64,000 bases of DNA, from NCBI RefSeq assembly GCF_008326305.1, contig NZ_BIXY01000021.1:1-64000 (forward strand), read 5' to 3'. A program made the translations under genes and the position numbers. Below are positions 34,163-43,928 of this stretch, piece by piece. The notes below the pieces were generated by a model. It had not been told where the DNA came from, did no database searches, and worked only from the letters and a program-made list of their open reading frames with translations. The stretch's first letter is position 1; each line of letters starts with the position of its first letter. The stretch is from Dictyobacter arantiisoli. Lineage in GTDB: Bacteria > Chloroflexota > Ktedonobacteria > Ktedonobacterales > Ktedonobacteraceae.

Positions 34163-35890
34163 ATGCCACAAAACAAGCTCAATCGAAGAAAGAAAGCGAA
34201 CGAGAAACAGCGAGAAGGTGGGCAGCGCAGAGATTATGCGCCACGCACCTTCCGTTCTCCTGTGCTTGATGCGAAGGTGGATGAGAAGCGTGGACGGCCC
34301 AAACAGGTGAGCCAACATACACTGGCTGTTCGACGCGACAATGCCGCAGGTCAGCGATTGAGGCAGATCAGCTATGCAGCAGAGGAGAAGCTGGATGAGC
34401 GTAAGCACCATAAGCGCTTGCCCCTGATGCCGCGTAAGCCATTGGTTGGCAGGCCGAGCAAGCCGCTGCTGGTGACGCCGCAGCAAGCTTCGCGGCTAGA
34501 CCCTGAGCGTCAGACGGCCGCAGAGGCGCTTGAGACGCCACTGACAGTACCTATGGAGCCAATTGTCTTGAGAGAGCCAGTAGATGTCACTGCCAGCGTG
34601 CAGGGACCGTCTGGACGTACCGTGATCCCAAGGCGCACGGCAGATTTGCGGCAAGCACCTAAACGACCGAGCGTGCCTCTGGAAGTGATGAGTAAGGAGG
34701 AACAGGAAAAGCTGAGCGAGTTAGAGATGTTCTTGCCACGTATCGCTCATAAGCCTGATCCTATCCTGTTGATGGTTGTGCTTAGCCTGCTCTGTATTGG
34801 ACTGGTGATGGTCTATAGTGCCAGCTCGTTTGTCGCGGCCCAGTACTATGGGGATGCTTCGTATTTCTTTCAGAAGCAACTGCTGGGAGCCGTCCTGGGT
34901 GTGGCTGTCATGCTGGTGACGATGCGGGTAGATTACCGCATCTGGCGGCGTTTCTCTTTGTTGGGATTGGCGATTGGATTACCTTTGCTGGCGGCTGTCC
35001 TCTTTATTGGCAGTAGTGCCTATGGAGCATCGCGCTGGCTGGTCCTTGGGTCCTTTTTCTCATTTCAGCCCAGCGAGTTGATTAAACTGGTGCTTGCCCT
35101 GTATATTGCGGACTGGTTAGCACGTAAGGGCAATCAAGTGGGAACCTTTCTCTATGGCCTGGCTCCCTTTGTTCTGCTGGTTGGTCTGGTGCTTGGCCTG
35201 GTGCTCCTGCAAAAAGATATGGGAACCGCCAGTGTGATTGCTATTTTGACGACGACAATGTTTTTTACGGCTGGAGCCAATATCTTGCAACTCTTACCTG
35301 CCCTGGGAGCTGGTTTTTTAATCTTTTTGTCCCAGGCATTTAGAGGATATCGCTATTACCGTTTGATTGGCTTCCTTGATCCGTTTAAGTATACGACCGA
35401 TATTAATCTACAACTCTATCAGTCATTATTGGCCCTGGGCTCGGGTGGCTGGTTTGGGGTAGCGCTGGGAGCGAGTCGACAGAAGACGGGCTATCTGCCT
35501 CTTCCCTATATTGACTCGATTTTTGCTATTATCGGTGAGGAATTGGGCTATGTCGGGTGTATGGTGGTCGTGTTATTGTTTATGCTACTGGCGTTTCGTG
35601 GCTTTCGTCTGGCCCGACGCACGCAGGATGTCTACGGAGCCCTGCTGGCGACAGGTATTACAACCTGGATTGTGGTACAGGCCATGATCAATATCGGGGC
35701 GACAACTGGTACGATTCCATATACCGGTGTGCCATTACCATTTATTAGTTTTGGCGGCACCTCGTTGGTGATTACGTTGGCAGGGATTGGTGTATTGTTA
35801 AATATCTCTCGCTATATTCAAGAGCCCGAGGAACCTGTATTCTCGCGGCGTACTATCGCAAAAAGGTTAAAAAGGAAAGTTGCGGAGTAA
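34163..35890 (+). CDS. ftsW: SEDS peptidoglycan polymerase FtsW with a 200-residue basic N-terminal extension
   Basis: 575 residues. The first 200 are hydrophilic, rich in Arg, Lys and Pro, and not found in standard FtsW (about 380-420 residues). The SEDS domain follows with about ten membrane helices: VMVYSASSF, GSFFSFQPSELIKL, QKDMGTASV, IIGEELGYVGC, and IPYTGVPLPFISFGGTSL near the C-terminus. It polymerises glycan strands at the septum, partnered by FtsI. The extension is cytoplasmic and could bind FtsZ, FtsA or nucleic acid. The next gene, murG, begins 46 bp after the stop. Confidence 0.93.
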   Translation: MPQNKLNRRKKANEKQREGGQRRDYAPRTFRSPVLDAKVDEKRGRPKQVSQHTLAVRRDNAAGQRLRQISYAAEEKLDERKHHKRLPLMPRKPLVGRPSKPLLVTPQQASRLDPERQTAAEALETPLTVPMEPIVLREPVDVTASVQGPSGRTVIPRRTADLRQAPKRPSVPLEVMSKEEQEKLSELEMFLPRIAHKPDPILLMVVLSLLCIGLVMVYSASSFVAAQYYGDASYFFQKQLLGAVLGVAVMLVTMRVDYRIWRRFSLLGLAIGLPLLAAVLFIGSSAYGASRWLVLGSFFSFQPSELIKLVLALYIADWLARKGNQVGTFLYGLAPFVLLVGLVLGLVLLQKDMGTASVIAILTTTMFFTAGANILQLLPALGAGFLIFLSQAFRGYRYYRLIGFLDPFKYTTDINLQLYQSLLALGSGGWFGVALGASRQKTGYLPLPYIDSIFAIIGEELGYVGCMVVVLLFMLLAFRGFRLARRTQDVYGALLATGITTWIVVQAMINIGATTGTIPYTGVPLPFISFGGTSLVITLAGIGVLLNISRYIQEPEEPVFSRRTIAKRLKRKVAE

Positions 35891-35936
35891 CGGGGTACAC
35901 AGATGTGCAGTCGTTGCTCTTCACGGAACAATAGCT

Positions 35937-37094
35937 ATGCGAATTCTTATTTCTGGTGGTGGTACGGGAGGCCATATCTATCCGGCTCTCGCGGTCGCTA
36001 CACATTTACGAAATACATATAATGCTGATATTCTCTATCTTGGCAGTGATGATGGCCTGGAGCAGCAACTGGTGCCCGCAGCGGGCTTCCGGATGGCAAC
36101 TATTAAAGCAGGTAAGCTCCAGCGCTATGTCTCTGTGAAGACCTTAAAGGGGATTGCCCGCGTGCCCGTGGGTATGGCGCAAGCCATTGGTATCGTACGC
36201 GATTTTCATCCTGCGGTCTCATTTACCAGTGGGGGATATGTCGCGGTACCAGCTGGTCTGGCAGCTCGCTTAAATGGCGTACCACTGCTACTGCACCAGC
36301 AGGATGTCCCGCCCAATCTGTCGAATAAATTGATTGCGCCGCTGGCAACCCGCATTTCGATTGCCTTTGCCGCTTCGCAGCACTACTTCCCGGCTCAGAA
36401 AACCCTGTTACTGGGAAATCCCATTCGGCAGGAGATTCTGGATATTCGCTCGACCAGCGTGGCCGAGGCTCGCACCCGTCTGGGTTTTGCGCCTGATCTG
36501 CCATTGATCCTGGTCACTGGTGGCAGTCAGGGAGCGCGACATTTAAACCAGGTCGTGGCGCATGCATTACCTGAACTCCTGAAGACGTGTCAGGTGTTTC
36601 AGATTAGTGGACAGAAGCTGTTTGAAGAGACACGCCAGCTGGCGGAGAGTACGACGCAAGCTTTGGATGAGACGGCAAAGCAGCGCTATCGCCTGGTTCC
36701 TTATCTTTCAGATGAGATGCCGCTGGCGTTACAGGCGGCTGAGCTGGTGGTCTGTCGCGCCGGAGCTGCGACGCTGAGCGAACTGGCTGTATTAGGAAAA
36801 CCCAGTCTGTTAGTACCTTTGCCACCTGCACTTGGTAGCTCACCACAGGAGCGCAATGCTGAAACCTTTCGTCAGGCTCAAGCGGCTCAGGTGGTGCTCA
36901 ACGACACTTTGAGTCCAGAGGTGTTAAGCGAGCGTGTACAACACATTATAAACTCAGCTAGCTTGCTTGAAATGACGAACGCGTTGCAAGGTTTTGCCAG
37001 ACCAACGGCAACGCACGATATTGCTGAGGCGGTGGTACGGATGGCAAATGATGCTGCGGCAACAGCATCCACACACAAGGGGATAAACGTTTGA
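35937..37094 (+). CDS. murG: UDP-N-acetylglucosamine:undecaprenyl-PP-MurNAc-pentapeptide GlcNAc transferase MurG
   Basis: About 385 residues, GT28 family. The N-terminal glycine-rich loop MRILISGGGTGGHIYPA binds the lipid I side. The C-terminal donor domain has LVTGGSQGARHLN, YLSDEMPLALQAAELVVCRAGAATLSEL and the PLPPALGSSPQERNAE loop. It makes lipid II on the inner face of the membrane. ATG at 35937 is fixed by the family N-terminus. Its stop overlaps murC by 4 bases, so translation is likely coupled. Confidence 0.95.
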   Translation: MRILISGGGTGGHIYPALAVATHLRNTYNADILYLGSDDGLEQQLVPAAGFRMATIKAGKLQRYVSVKTLKGIARVPVGMAQAIGIVRDFHPAVSFTSGGYVAVPAGLAARLNGVPLLLHQQDVPPNLSNKLIAPLATRISIAFAASQHYFPAQKTLLLGNPIRQEILDIRSTSVAEARTRLGFAPDLPLILVTGGSQGARHLNQVVAHALPELLKTCQVFQISGQKLFEETRQLAESTTQALDETAKQRYRLVPYLSDEMPLALQAAELVVCRAGAATLSELAVLGKPSLLVPLPPALGSSPQERNAETFRQAQAAQVVLNDTLSPEVLSERVQHIINSASLLEMTNALQGFARPTATHDIAEAVVRMANDAAATASTHKGINV

Positions 37095-38587
37095 TGAAGT
37101 CACGCTTGCATTTTATGGGCATTGGAGGCCAGGGCATTTCTTCCGTGGCGCAGATGGCACATGCCTCAGGCGCTATTGTGACGGGATGTGATCAGCGCGC
37201 ATCGGCTACGGTACGCGCTTTACGCGAAGCAGGGATTGCGATTGAGATCGGCCATAGTAGCGAGCATCTCAAAGACATAGACACGCTGGTTATCAGTCCT
37301 GCTGTACCTGCTCTGGACCCTCATAATCCCGAACTGCTGGCTGCTCAGGAGCGTGGCTTGCGCGTTGTCACCTGGCAGGAAATACTGGGCGGATTGATGC
37401 AGGATAAATGCGTCCTTTCCGTGAGTGGGGTACATGGCAAAGGGACGACGACCGCGATGCTCTCGCTGATGCTGGTGGATGCCGGTCTGGACCCGACCTG
37501 TGAGATTGGTGCGGTTGTTCCTCGTTTTGGCGCGAACTATCGCGTGGGCCAGAGTGCCTACTTTGTCAACGAGGCCGATGAATTCAATCATAATTTCTGG
37601 CACTATCATCCACGTTTAGTCATTGTCACCTCAATTGAGTTTGAGCATCCAGAGTTCTTTGCGGATTACGAAGCGTTCCTGTATGCCTTCGAGCATTTCA
37701 TTCGCGGCATGGATCTGGATGGCGACTGGCCGTTGCCTGCCACGGTCATCCTGAATGCTGACAGCCCTGGCTGTTGGGACTTGCGTGCCCGCCTGCACGA
37801 TTGGCCGGGACGTATTGTTACCTACTCGCTGGGCGGTGAGATGGCGCAGCAGCATGAGCCAGCCACCTTTGAGGCTTTTGATGTCGTATTGGATGGCCAG
37901 ACGAGTTTCCGCGTACGCACGCGTGCTGGAAGTGTCTTCCCGGAAGACCTGGTTGTGCGTTTGTCCTTGCCGGGTGGCTATAACATTGAGAACGCGCTGG
38001 CCGCGCTATCCGCCGCTCATTTATTGGGCGTGGATGCGACGACGATAGCCAACGCGCTCGCCAGCTTTACCGGTACCAGACGGCGTTTTGAGATTCGCCA
38101 TCAAGGACCCTTGCGTCTACCTGAGCAGGTAGTGGATGTGACTCTGGTTGATGACTATGCCCATCATCCAACCGCGATTGCGGCCACTCTGGAGGCCACA
38201 CGCCGTCGCTATCCCGGCCAGCGCATTGTGGCGGTCTATCAGCCACATATGTACAGTCGCACCAAAACATTCTTAGCACAATTCCTCCGCTCATTTGATG
38301 CCGCGGATGTGGCAATCATTGCGGATATCTATCCAGCGCGTGAACGGGATACCGGTTTGATTCATGCGCAGGCGGTGGTGGATGGACTGGCTCTGCAACC
38401 CCATTTTGCTGCGGGGACAGGACAGGTGTTACACGGTGGCAGTGTAAGTGAGACAACCGGATTGGTAGCCAGAACCTTGCGTTCTGGCGATATCGCCATT
38501 GTCATGGGGGCTGGCGATATCTATGTTGTTACAGAAACATTACTGAATAATGCACAACAGGCCCAGGGGAACAATCATGACATTTGA
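37091..38587 (+). CDS. murC: UDP-N-acetylmuramate-L-alanine ligase MurC
   Basis: 498 residues of the Mur ligase family. The N-terminal Rossmann domain has HFMGIGGQGISSVAQM. The ATPase domain has VSGVHGKGTTTAM and NEADEFNHNFW. The C-terminal domain has VDDYAHHPTAI and the YQPHMYSRTK motif. The first amino acid, L-Ala, is added to UDP-MurNAc in the cytoplasm. In most MurC proteins the N-terminal loop reads GIGGxGMSG; here it is GIGGQGISS. A distant relation to Mpl is possible but less likely in this gene order. Confidence 0.92.
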   Translation: MMKSRLHFMGIGGQGISSVAQMAHASGAIVTGCDQRASATVRALREAGIAIEIGHSSEHLKDIDTLVISPAVPALDPHNPELLAAQERGLRVVTWQEILGGLMQDKCVLSVSGVHGKGTTTAMLSLMLVDAGLDPTCEIGAVVPRFGANYRVGQSAYFVNEADEFNHNFWHYHPRLVIVTSIEFEHPEFFADYEAFLYAFEHFIRGMDLDGDWPLPATVILNADSPGCWDLRARLHDWPGRIVTYSLGGEMAQQHEPATFEAFDVVLDGQTSFRVRTRAGSVFPEDLVVRLSLPGGYNIENALAALSAAHLLGVDATTIANALASFTGTRRRFEIRHQGPLRLPEQVVDVTLVDDYAHHPTAIAATLEATRRRYPGQRIVAVYQPHMYSRTKTFLAQFLRSFDAADVAIIADIYPARERDTGLIHAQAVVDGLALQPHFAAGTGQVLHGGSVSETTGLVARTLRSGDIAIVMGAGDIYVVTETLLNNAQQAQGNNHDI

Positions 38588-39596
38588 TGCTGAGATTGCT
38601 TATAACGAACTGCTTGCTCATTTTGGTCGTCACGTACGCCGCGATGAGCCATTAGCCCGTCATTGCACCTTCGGGGTTGGTGGCCCCGCTGATGTATGGG
38701 TCTCAGTTGATACGCCAGAGGACCTCGTTGGCCTGGTGACAATTTGCGCGGAACAACGCTGGCCATTGCTGATTACAGGCAATGGAACCAATGTCCTCTA
38801 TGCGGATGCAGGGGTGCGTGGCGTGGTTGCACGTGTCGCGCTGAACGCTTTTACGATTGAGGATAGAGGAGATGGCACCGCCTTCCTGACAGTTGGCGCT
38901 GGTATCAGTTGGCCGCGCATTATCAACGAAATCGCTCCCAAAGGATGGGGAGGATTGGAGTTTGGCCCTGGTATTCCAGGGACGTTGGGTGGTGGTGTGG
39001 TGAGCAACGCTGGTGTGCATGGACATGATCTGGGACAGGTACTGGAATGGGTTGAGATTGTCGATGCCCGTCAGTCTGAGGAGCGCCCTGTAGCACCCAC
39101 GGTGGTGCGCTATCAACATAGCGAGCTAGACCTGAGCTATCGCCATAGCCGTTTCCGTTCGCAACGGCGCGTCCAGTTTGATGAGGAGGGCAATCCTGTT
39201 GCCGCTCCACGGCAACTGATCGAGCCAGCGGAGATCGTCATGCAACTGGGTATTCGTCTGACACAAGGCGATCCACAGCAGTTACGTGCCGAGATCGATG
39301 AGCACAAGCAATATCGGAAACGTACACAACCACCGCAGCAGAGCGCGGGTTCCATTTTCAAAAATCCGGCAGGTGATTATGCCGGGCGGCTCATCGAGGC
39401 GGTAGGATTAAAGGGACAGATCCAGGGGGGGGCACAAATTTCGGAGCGTCATGCCAACTTTATCGTCAATGTAGGTGGAGCACGTGCAGACGATGTCGCA
39501 GCTCTGATGAGAGAAGCGCATCAGCGTGTCTATGACCGTTTTGGCATCGATCTAGAGTTGGAGGTCGAGCTGCGCGGGGAGTGGAAGGTATCATGA
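38577..39596 (+). CDS. murB: UDP-N-acetylenolpyruvoylglucosamine reductase MurB
   Basis: About 339 residues. The FAD-binding PCMH-type fold has TFGVGGPADVWV, the LITGNGTNVL loop, GGLEFGPGIPGTLGGGVVSNAGVHG, the catalytic-Ser region QQSAGSIFKNP, and LIEAVGLKGQ with ISERHANFIVN. It reduces enolpyruvyl-UDP-GlcNAc to UDP-MurNAc with NADPH. ATG at 38577 overlaps the murC stop by 11 bases, indicating coupled translation. An insert of about 20 residues lies around EEGNPVAAPRQL. Confidence 0.95.
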   Translation: MTFDAEIAYNELLAHFGRHVRRDEPLARHCTFGVGGPADVWVSVDTPEDLVGLVTICAEQRWPLLITGNGTNVLYADAGVRGVVARVALNAFTIEDRGDGTAFLTVGAGISWPRIINEIAPKGWGGLEFGPGIPGTLGGGVVSNAGVHGHDLGQVLEWVEIVDARQSEERPVAPTVVRYQHSELDLSYRHSRFRSQRRVQFDEEGNPVAAPRQLIEPAEIVMQLGIRLTQGDPQQLRAEIDEHKQYRKRTQPPQQSAGSIFKNPAGDYAGRLIEAVGLKGQIQGGAQISERHANFIVNVGGARADDVAALMREAHQRVYDRFGIDLELEVELRGEWKVS

Positions 39597-39597
39597 C

Positions 39598-40788
39598 ATG
39601 ACAGAGAGGAAAAAGCTACCGGGACAACAGGCGAGCCAGAGTCACAGCTATAATAAGCTCAGAAAAGTGTATGATCCCCGTCGGGACGCGGCAGGGAGTG
39701 CAGCATCACGTAGCGCTGCGAGATCCCCTCGGGCGTCGCAACGTGTTGTCACGATCCCGAAAGAAGATCCTTCATCGGCATGGCAGACCTTTGAGCAGCG
39801 ACAGATGCAGTTGCGGAAAGTGCGTTCACGGACGCGACCACCCGTAAAAATGGTGTCTCGTACGTTTGTACAAACAGGGTTGCGTGCTCCGATTGGACGT
39901 ATTCCTGCGGTACGGCGTCCACTTCCGTATCATAAGTCGTCGATACCTTTGCGAAGACGGCGGAAAGGTCTACGGCGTGGCTTTTTCTGGAAAGTATTGG
40001 CCGTGTTATTTGCCCTGATTTGTCTGGTGCTGCTGGCAGATTTTCTGTTAACGGGGAAGATGTTTCGTCTTAAAAGCGTTGATGTGGTTGGTACGACCGA
40101 TACGACTTTGCTTCAAAGCATTCAGCAGATGCATCTCAAAGGACAGAACATCTTTCTTGTCAACGTGGACGATCTTAAAACGCGGATAGAGTCCTCGCCC
40201 CTGGTGGCGTCAGCGGTCATGAGCAAGCAATATCCTGACCAGCTGACCGTCACCATCACGGAGCGCCAGCCGGTTGTGCTCTGGCAAACCGCGCAAGGAA
40301 CCTATAGCGTCGATGCTCAGGGTAAGGTCATCGCCAGGATTGATAGTGGCTCGACAATGGATGGAGCGCAGCTCGCAACCGTTGTTGATCTCACTCCGAG
40401 AGGCCAACAAGCAAATGGGGACGCAAAAACAGAGCTGTTATTGCGGCCCGGAACGTATTTAAAGAATATAGATAGCGTATTTGCAAGCCAGGTTTGGCAG
40501 AACGTTCCTAAACTCGCAGGTATCGGTGCTTTCAAACTGTATTACAATGGTACAATGAATGCTAGTACTACCAGACAAACCGGTAGTGTGGCGGATAGTA
40601 GGGGATCATATATTATTGAAAGCCCAGAAGGCTGGAAAGCGTATTTGGGTGGGTCGCAGGATGCCAATCCGCTGGCGAATCGTCTCAAGGAATTACATGA
40701 GATTGTAAAGCTCGCACACCAAAAGCAAATGAATATAGCTACTATTGACTTACGTTATGGCTTGCGGCCAGTGTTTACATTAAAATAG
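39598..40788 (+). CDS. ftsQ: Division protein FtsQ/DivIB with long basic N-terminus
   Basis: 396 residues. About 125 are basic and Ser/Arg-rich in the cytoplasm, much longer than the roughly 20-60 of typical FtsQ. One transmembrane helix follows (about 128-151), then a POTRA domain (about 155-225, FRLKSVDVVGTTDTTLL to VTITERQPVVLW) and the FtsQ beta domain ending in IDLRYGLRPVF. It scaffolds the divisome with FtsL and FtsB. It starts one base after the murB stop. Together with FtsW it shows the same lineage trait of long basic tails. Confidence 0.9.
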   Translation: MTERKKLPGQQASQSHSYNKLRKVYDPRRDAAGSAASRSAARSPRASQRVVTIPKEDPSSAWQTFEQRQMQLRKVRSRTRPPVKMVSRTFVQTGLRAPIGRIPAVRRPLPYHKSSIPLRRRRKGLRRGFFWKVLAVLFALICLVLLADFLLTGKMFRLKSVDVVGTTDTTLLQSIQQMHLKGQNIFLVNVDDLKTRIESSPLVASAVMSKQYPDQLTVTITERQPVVLWQTAQGTYSVDAQGKVIARIDSGSTMDGAQLATVVDLTPRGQQANGDAKTELLLRPGTYLKNIDSVFASQVWQNVPKLAGIGAFKLYYNGTMNASTTRQTGSVADSRGSYIIESPEGWKAYLGGSQDANPLANRLKELHEIVKLAHQKQMNIATIDLRYGLRPVFTLK

Positions 40789-40876
40789 TAAAGAACGTGA
40801 AATTACTTATGTCAGTTGTCAAAAAGTGTCTTTGTAGTGCGTCTCAAGAGTGTACCGCCCAATAGGAGCGTAGATA

Positions 40877-42115
40877 GTGCAAGAGCGGGTGATCGTTGGT
40901 ATCGACGTGGGAACAACAAAGATCTGCGTCCTGGTCGGCGAACTTGATCGCGACGGGAAGCTGAATATTGTTGGCGTTGGCACCTGCCCTTCACAGGGGT
41001 TGCGCCGTGGGGTGGTGGTAAACATTGAAGAGACCGTCACTTCAATAGCAGCGGCGCTAGATCGTGCTGAACGCTTATCAGGGAAGAAAATTACCTCCGC
41101 GTATGTAGGAATTGCGGGCAGCCATATTTCATCGGAGAATAGCAAGGGTTTTGTGGCTATTTCTCCTAAAAATCGGGATATTGAACAGAACGATATTAGT
41201 CGTGCGTTCGAGGTCGCCCGTGCAATCGCTATTCCCGCGAACCGTGAACTTATTCATGTGATTCCGCGTGGGTATGTCGTGGATGGACAGGAAGGCATCA
41301 AGAATCCGATTGGTATGTCTGGCTTCCGCCTTGAAGTGGAGGCACATATCATCACTGGATCAGTTTCTTCGATGCACAATTTAATTAAATGTGTTCACAA
41401 GACACATGTAGAGATTGAAGACCTCGTCCTGGAACCGCTGGCTTCAGGCGATGCTGTCCTGGAAGAGGGCGAGACCGACCTGGGTGTGGTTCTGGTGGAT
41501 ATTGGTGGAGGCACCACCGATGTCGCCGTGTATACCGATGGAGCTATCTGGCATACTGTTGTCTTGCCGGTTGGTGGCAATCTGATTACCAGTGATATTG
41601 CTATTGGTTTACGTTTGCCGGTCGGAGTCGCTGAAGAACTCAAAATTACGTATGGACACTGCGATCCGTCAACAATAGATGAAGACGATATGATCGATTT
41701 GTCACAGTTTATGCCCGATTGCGATGATCTCGTGCCACGGAAACTGCTGGCTGAAATTATTCAGGCGCGTGTGGAAGAGATTCTGAGTATTGTGCATGAA
41801 GAGATTAAGAAGTCTGGCTATGATGGCCTGTTACCCGCCGGGATCGTGATCACGGGTGGGACCGCCGAATTGCCGGGTATCTTAGAGTTGTCTGGCCAGA
41901 TTCTAGATTTGCCTGCGCGTATTGGTTCTCCACTGGGCCTGCATGGTCTGGCGGATTCAATTAATCGACCAGCCTATTCAACTGCCGTTGGTTTATTGCT
42001 CTGGGGCCTGAGTAACACCTCGCTCTTGATGGAAGAAGACGAACCAGTCGATATAGAAAATGAAAATAATCTTGTTTCTCGGTTTGGGCGCTGGCTGAAA
42101 GCATTTATTCCTTAA
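40877..42115 (+). CDS. ftsA: Cell division actin-like protein FtsA
   Basis: 412 residues of actin/HSP70-like ATPase fold: phosphate 1 VGIDVGTTKICVLVG, the FtsA-specific 1C subdomain, phosphate 2 VLVDIGGGTTDVAV, and adenosine motif IVITGGTAELPGI. The C-terminus FGRWLKAFIP is an amphipathic membrane-targeting helix. It tethers FtsZ to the membrane. The start is GTG with AGGAG upstream. ftsZ follows after 132 bp. Confidence 0.95.
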   Translation: MQERVIVGIDVGTTKICVLVGELDRDGKLNIVGVGTCPSQGLRRGVVVNIEETVTSIAAALDRAERLSGKKITSAYVGIAGSHISSENSKGFVAISPKNRDIEQNDISRAFEVARAIAIPANRELIHVIPRGYVVDGQEGIKNPIGMSGFRLEVEAHIITGSVSSMHNLIKCVHKTHVEIEDLVLEPLASGDAVLEEGETDLGVVLVDIGGGTTDVAVYTDGAIWHTVVLPVGGNLITSDIAIGLRLPVGVAEELKITYGHCDPSTIDEDDMIDLSQFMPDCDDLVPRKLLAEIIQARVEEILSIVHEEIKKSGYDGLLPAGIVITGGTAELPGILELSGQILDLPARIGSPLGLHGLADSINRPAYSTAVGLLLWGLSNTSLLMEEDEPVDIENENNLVSRFGRWLKAFIP

Positions 42116-42247
42116 GCACAGGTGCTCATTTATAGGCGGACAAGCGAGTCGAAAGAGAGAAAATTGAAACAAAGCGTTACTCATTCGTTGTACACATCAA
42201 AGGTGTCATCTTATAAATGAGAAACTTGAAAGGGGGCCACGAAGAAA

Positions 42248-43774
42248 ATGTTACCAATGGGAAATCATCAACTTGAAGGCTTCGCCCAGATCCGTGTCAT
42301 CGGTGTCGGGGGAGGTGGCAGTAATGCGGTGAACCGCATGATCCAGGCCAACATGACAGGCATTGAATTCATCGCCATTAATACCGATGCCCAGGCCTTG
42401 CTGCTAACAGATGCACCACATCGTCTCCGTATTGGCGATAAGCTGACGCGTGGCCTTGGCGCAGGAGGCAATCCTAGTGTTGGCATGAAGGCCGCAGAAG
42501 AAAATGCTGAGGACATCTACGAGGCCCTCAAGGGCTCGGATATGGTCTTTATTACAGCAGGGATGGGTGGTGGCACTGGCACCGGTGCGAGCCCGGTGGT
42601 GGCGCAGATTGCTCGTGAGGTAGGAGCGTTGACGGTAGGTGTCGTCACGCGCCCCTTTACCTTCGAAGGAAAAAAACGTTTGCTTTCCGCCGAGGAAGGC
42701 ATCAATAATCTGAAGCAGCATGTGGATACTCTGATTACTGTGCCCAATGATCGACTGTTGCAAGTGGCGGATAAGCGGACTCCACTCGCCGAAGCGTTCC
42801 GTCTGGCTGATGATGTGTTGCGTCAGGGTATTCAGGGTATTAGCGATTTAATTACCGTCCCTGGATTGATCAATCTGGACTTCGCCGATGTGAAGACAAT
42901 TATGTCGGCTGCGGGTTCGGCATTGATGGCGATTGGTGAGGCGAATGGCGAGAATCGCGCCATGGATGCAGCCCAGATTGCTATTTCCAGTCCTTTGTTG
43001 GATATTGATATTAGCGGCGCACGAGGCGTGCTCTTTAATATTACTGGCGGCATGGATATGACCTTATTTGAGGTTAATGAGGCTGCTGATATTATCAGTC
43101 AGGCGGCCCATCCAGAGGCGAATATTATCTTTGGTGCAGTACAGGATCCTAACTATGAGGGCAAGGTCAAAATTACGGTGATCGCGACTGGATTTGATCA
43201 GGTGCCGAATGCGCGCTCGACCAGTTTTCCTTCGCCACGGCCAGAATATGATCGCAGCCGTTTATATACGATCTCCAATCCAGTGCAGGGAGGAGCGGCC
43301 AGTGGTGGTAATGTGCCAGTGCGTGCGGGAAGCTCACAGGGCTATACGCCCCCCGTCACACCATCCCAGGCCAATCATCCGACCGATCCATTGCAGGGCA
43401 CGCCGCGTAGCCAGCCAGCGGCCTCTGTGTCGCCATCCAGTCCATCCTTGCTACCCTATGGCGCGGACGGTGGTCGTCAGCGGGGCTATACCCCCCCACC
43501 AGCATCGATACCCATCATGAGCAATAATCTGGATAGCGATGAAGAGGATGATCTGGATCTAGAGCAGGATATCCCGACACCCGGCATGGATAACAAATTA
43601 CCGATGCCTGATTTAGAGGATCAGGCGTTGCGTCAGCGACCAGGTCAGGCGAATCAGCAACATCGACATGTACGCCGTATAGATCGAGGAGTGGCCTCTG
43701 AATTGTCACGAGGTAATCGCAACACGCCATCGGGTGAAGACATCGACATTCCTGCCTTCCTGCGTAAACGCTAA
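42248..43774 (+). CDS. ftsZ: Cell division tubulin-like GTPase FtsZ
   Basis: 508 residues. The GTPase domain (about 10-320) has [15 protein letters not shown], the tubulin signature [11 protein letters not shown] and the T7 loop [12 protein letters not shown] long linker of about 170 residues, rich in Pro, Ser and Asp, ends in the conserved C-terminal peptide DIPAFLRKR that binds FtsA. It forms the Z ring at mid-cell. Strong GAAAGGGGG lies upstream. It is the last gene of the cluster and is followed by a strong hairpin. Confidence 0.97.
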   Translation: MLPMGNHQLEGFAQIRVIGVGGGGSNAVNRMIQANMTGIEFIAINTDAQALLLTDAPHRLRIGDKLTRGLGAGGNPSVGMKAAEENAEDIYEALKGSDMVFITAGMGGGTGTGASPVVAQIAREVGALTVGVVTRPFTFEGKKRLLSAEEGINNLKQHVDTLITVPNDRLLQVADKRTPLAEAFRLADDVLRQGIQGISDLITVPGLINLDFADVKTIMSAAGSALMAIGEANGENRAMDAAQIAISSPLLDIDISGARGVLFNITGGMDMTLFEVNEAADIISQAAHPEANIIFGAVQDPNYEGKVKITVIATGFDQVPNARSTSFPSPRPEYDRSRLYTISNPVQGGAASGGNVPVRAGSSQGYTPPVTPSQANHPTDPLQGTPRSQPAASVSPSSPSLLPYGADGGRQRGYTPPPASIPIMSNNLDSDEEDDLDLEQDIPTPGMDNKLPMPDLEDQALRQRPGQANQQHRHVRRIDRGVASELSRGNRNTPSGEDIDIPAFLRKR

Positions 43775-43860
43775 GCCGATTGGCAATAAAAATATGTAGA
43801 GATACTCAAAAATTTTATTGTATATTGCAGAAAAAAAGGCGCGTCAGCGTTTGCCTGAAC

Positions 43861-43917
43861 AAAAAGGAGCTCTCTGCAGCGGGCTGCTAATGCAGTCGCT
43901 GCAGAGAGCTCCTTTTT
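43861..43917. terminator. Strong bidirectional terminator after ftsZ
   Basis: Perfect 20-base arms (43861-43880 and 43898-43917) surround a 17-base loop. The stem begins AAAAAGGAGC and ends GCTCCTTTTT, so both strands give a GC stem followed by a T-run. It lies between convergent ftsZ and the BON-domain gene. Confidence 0.85.
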
Positions 43918-43928
43918 GGTAGATCGGA

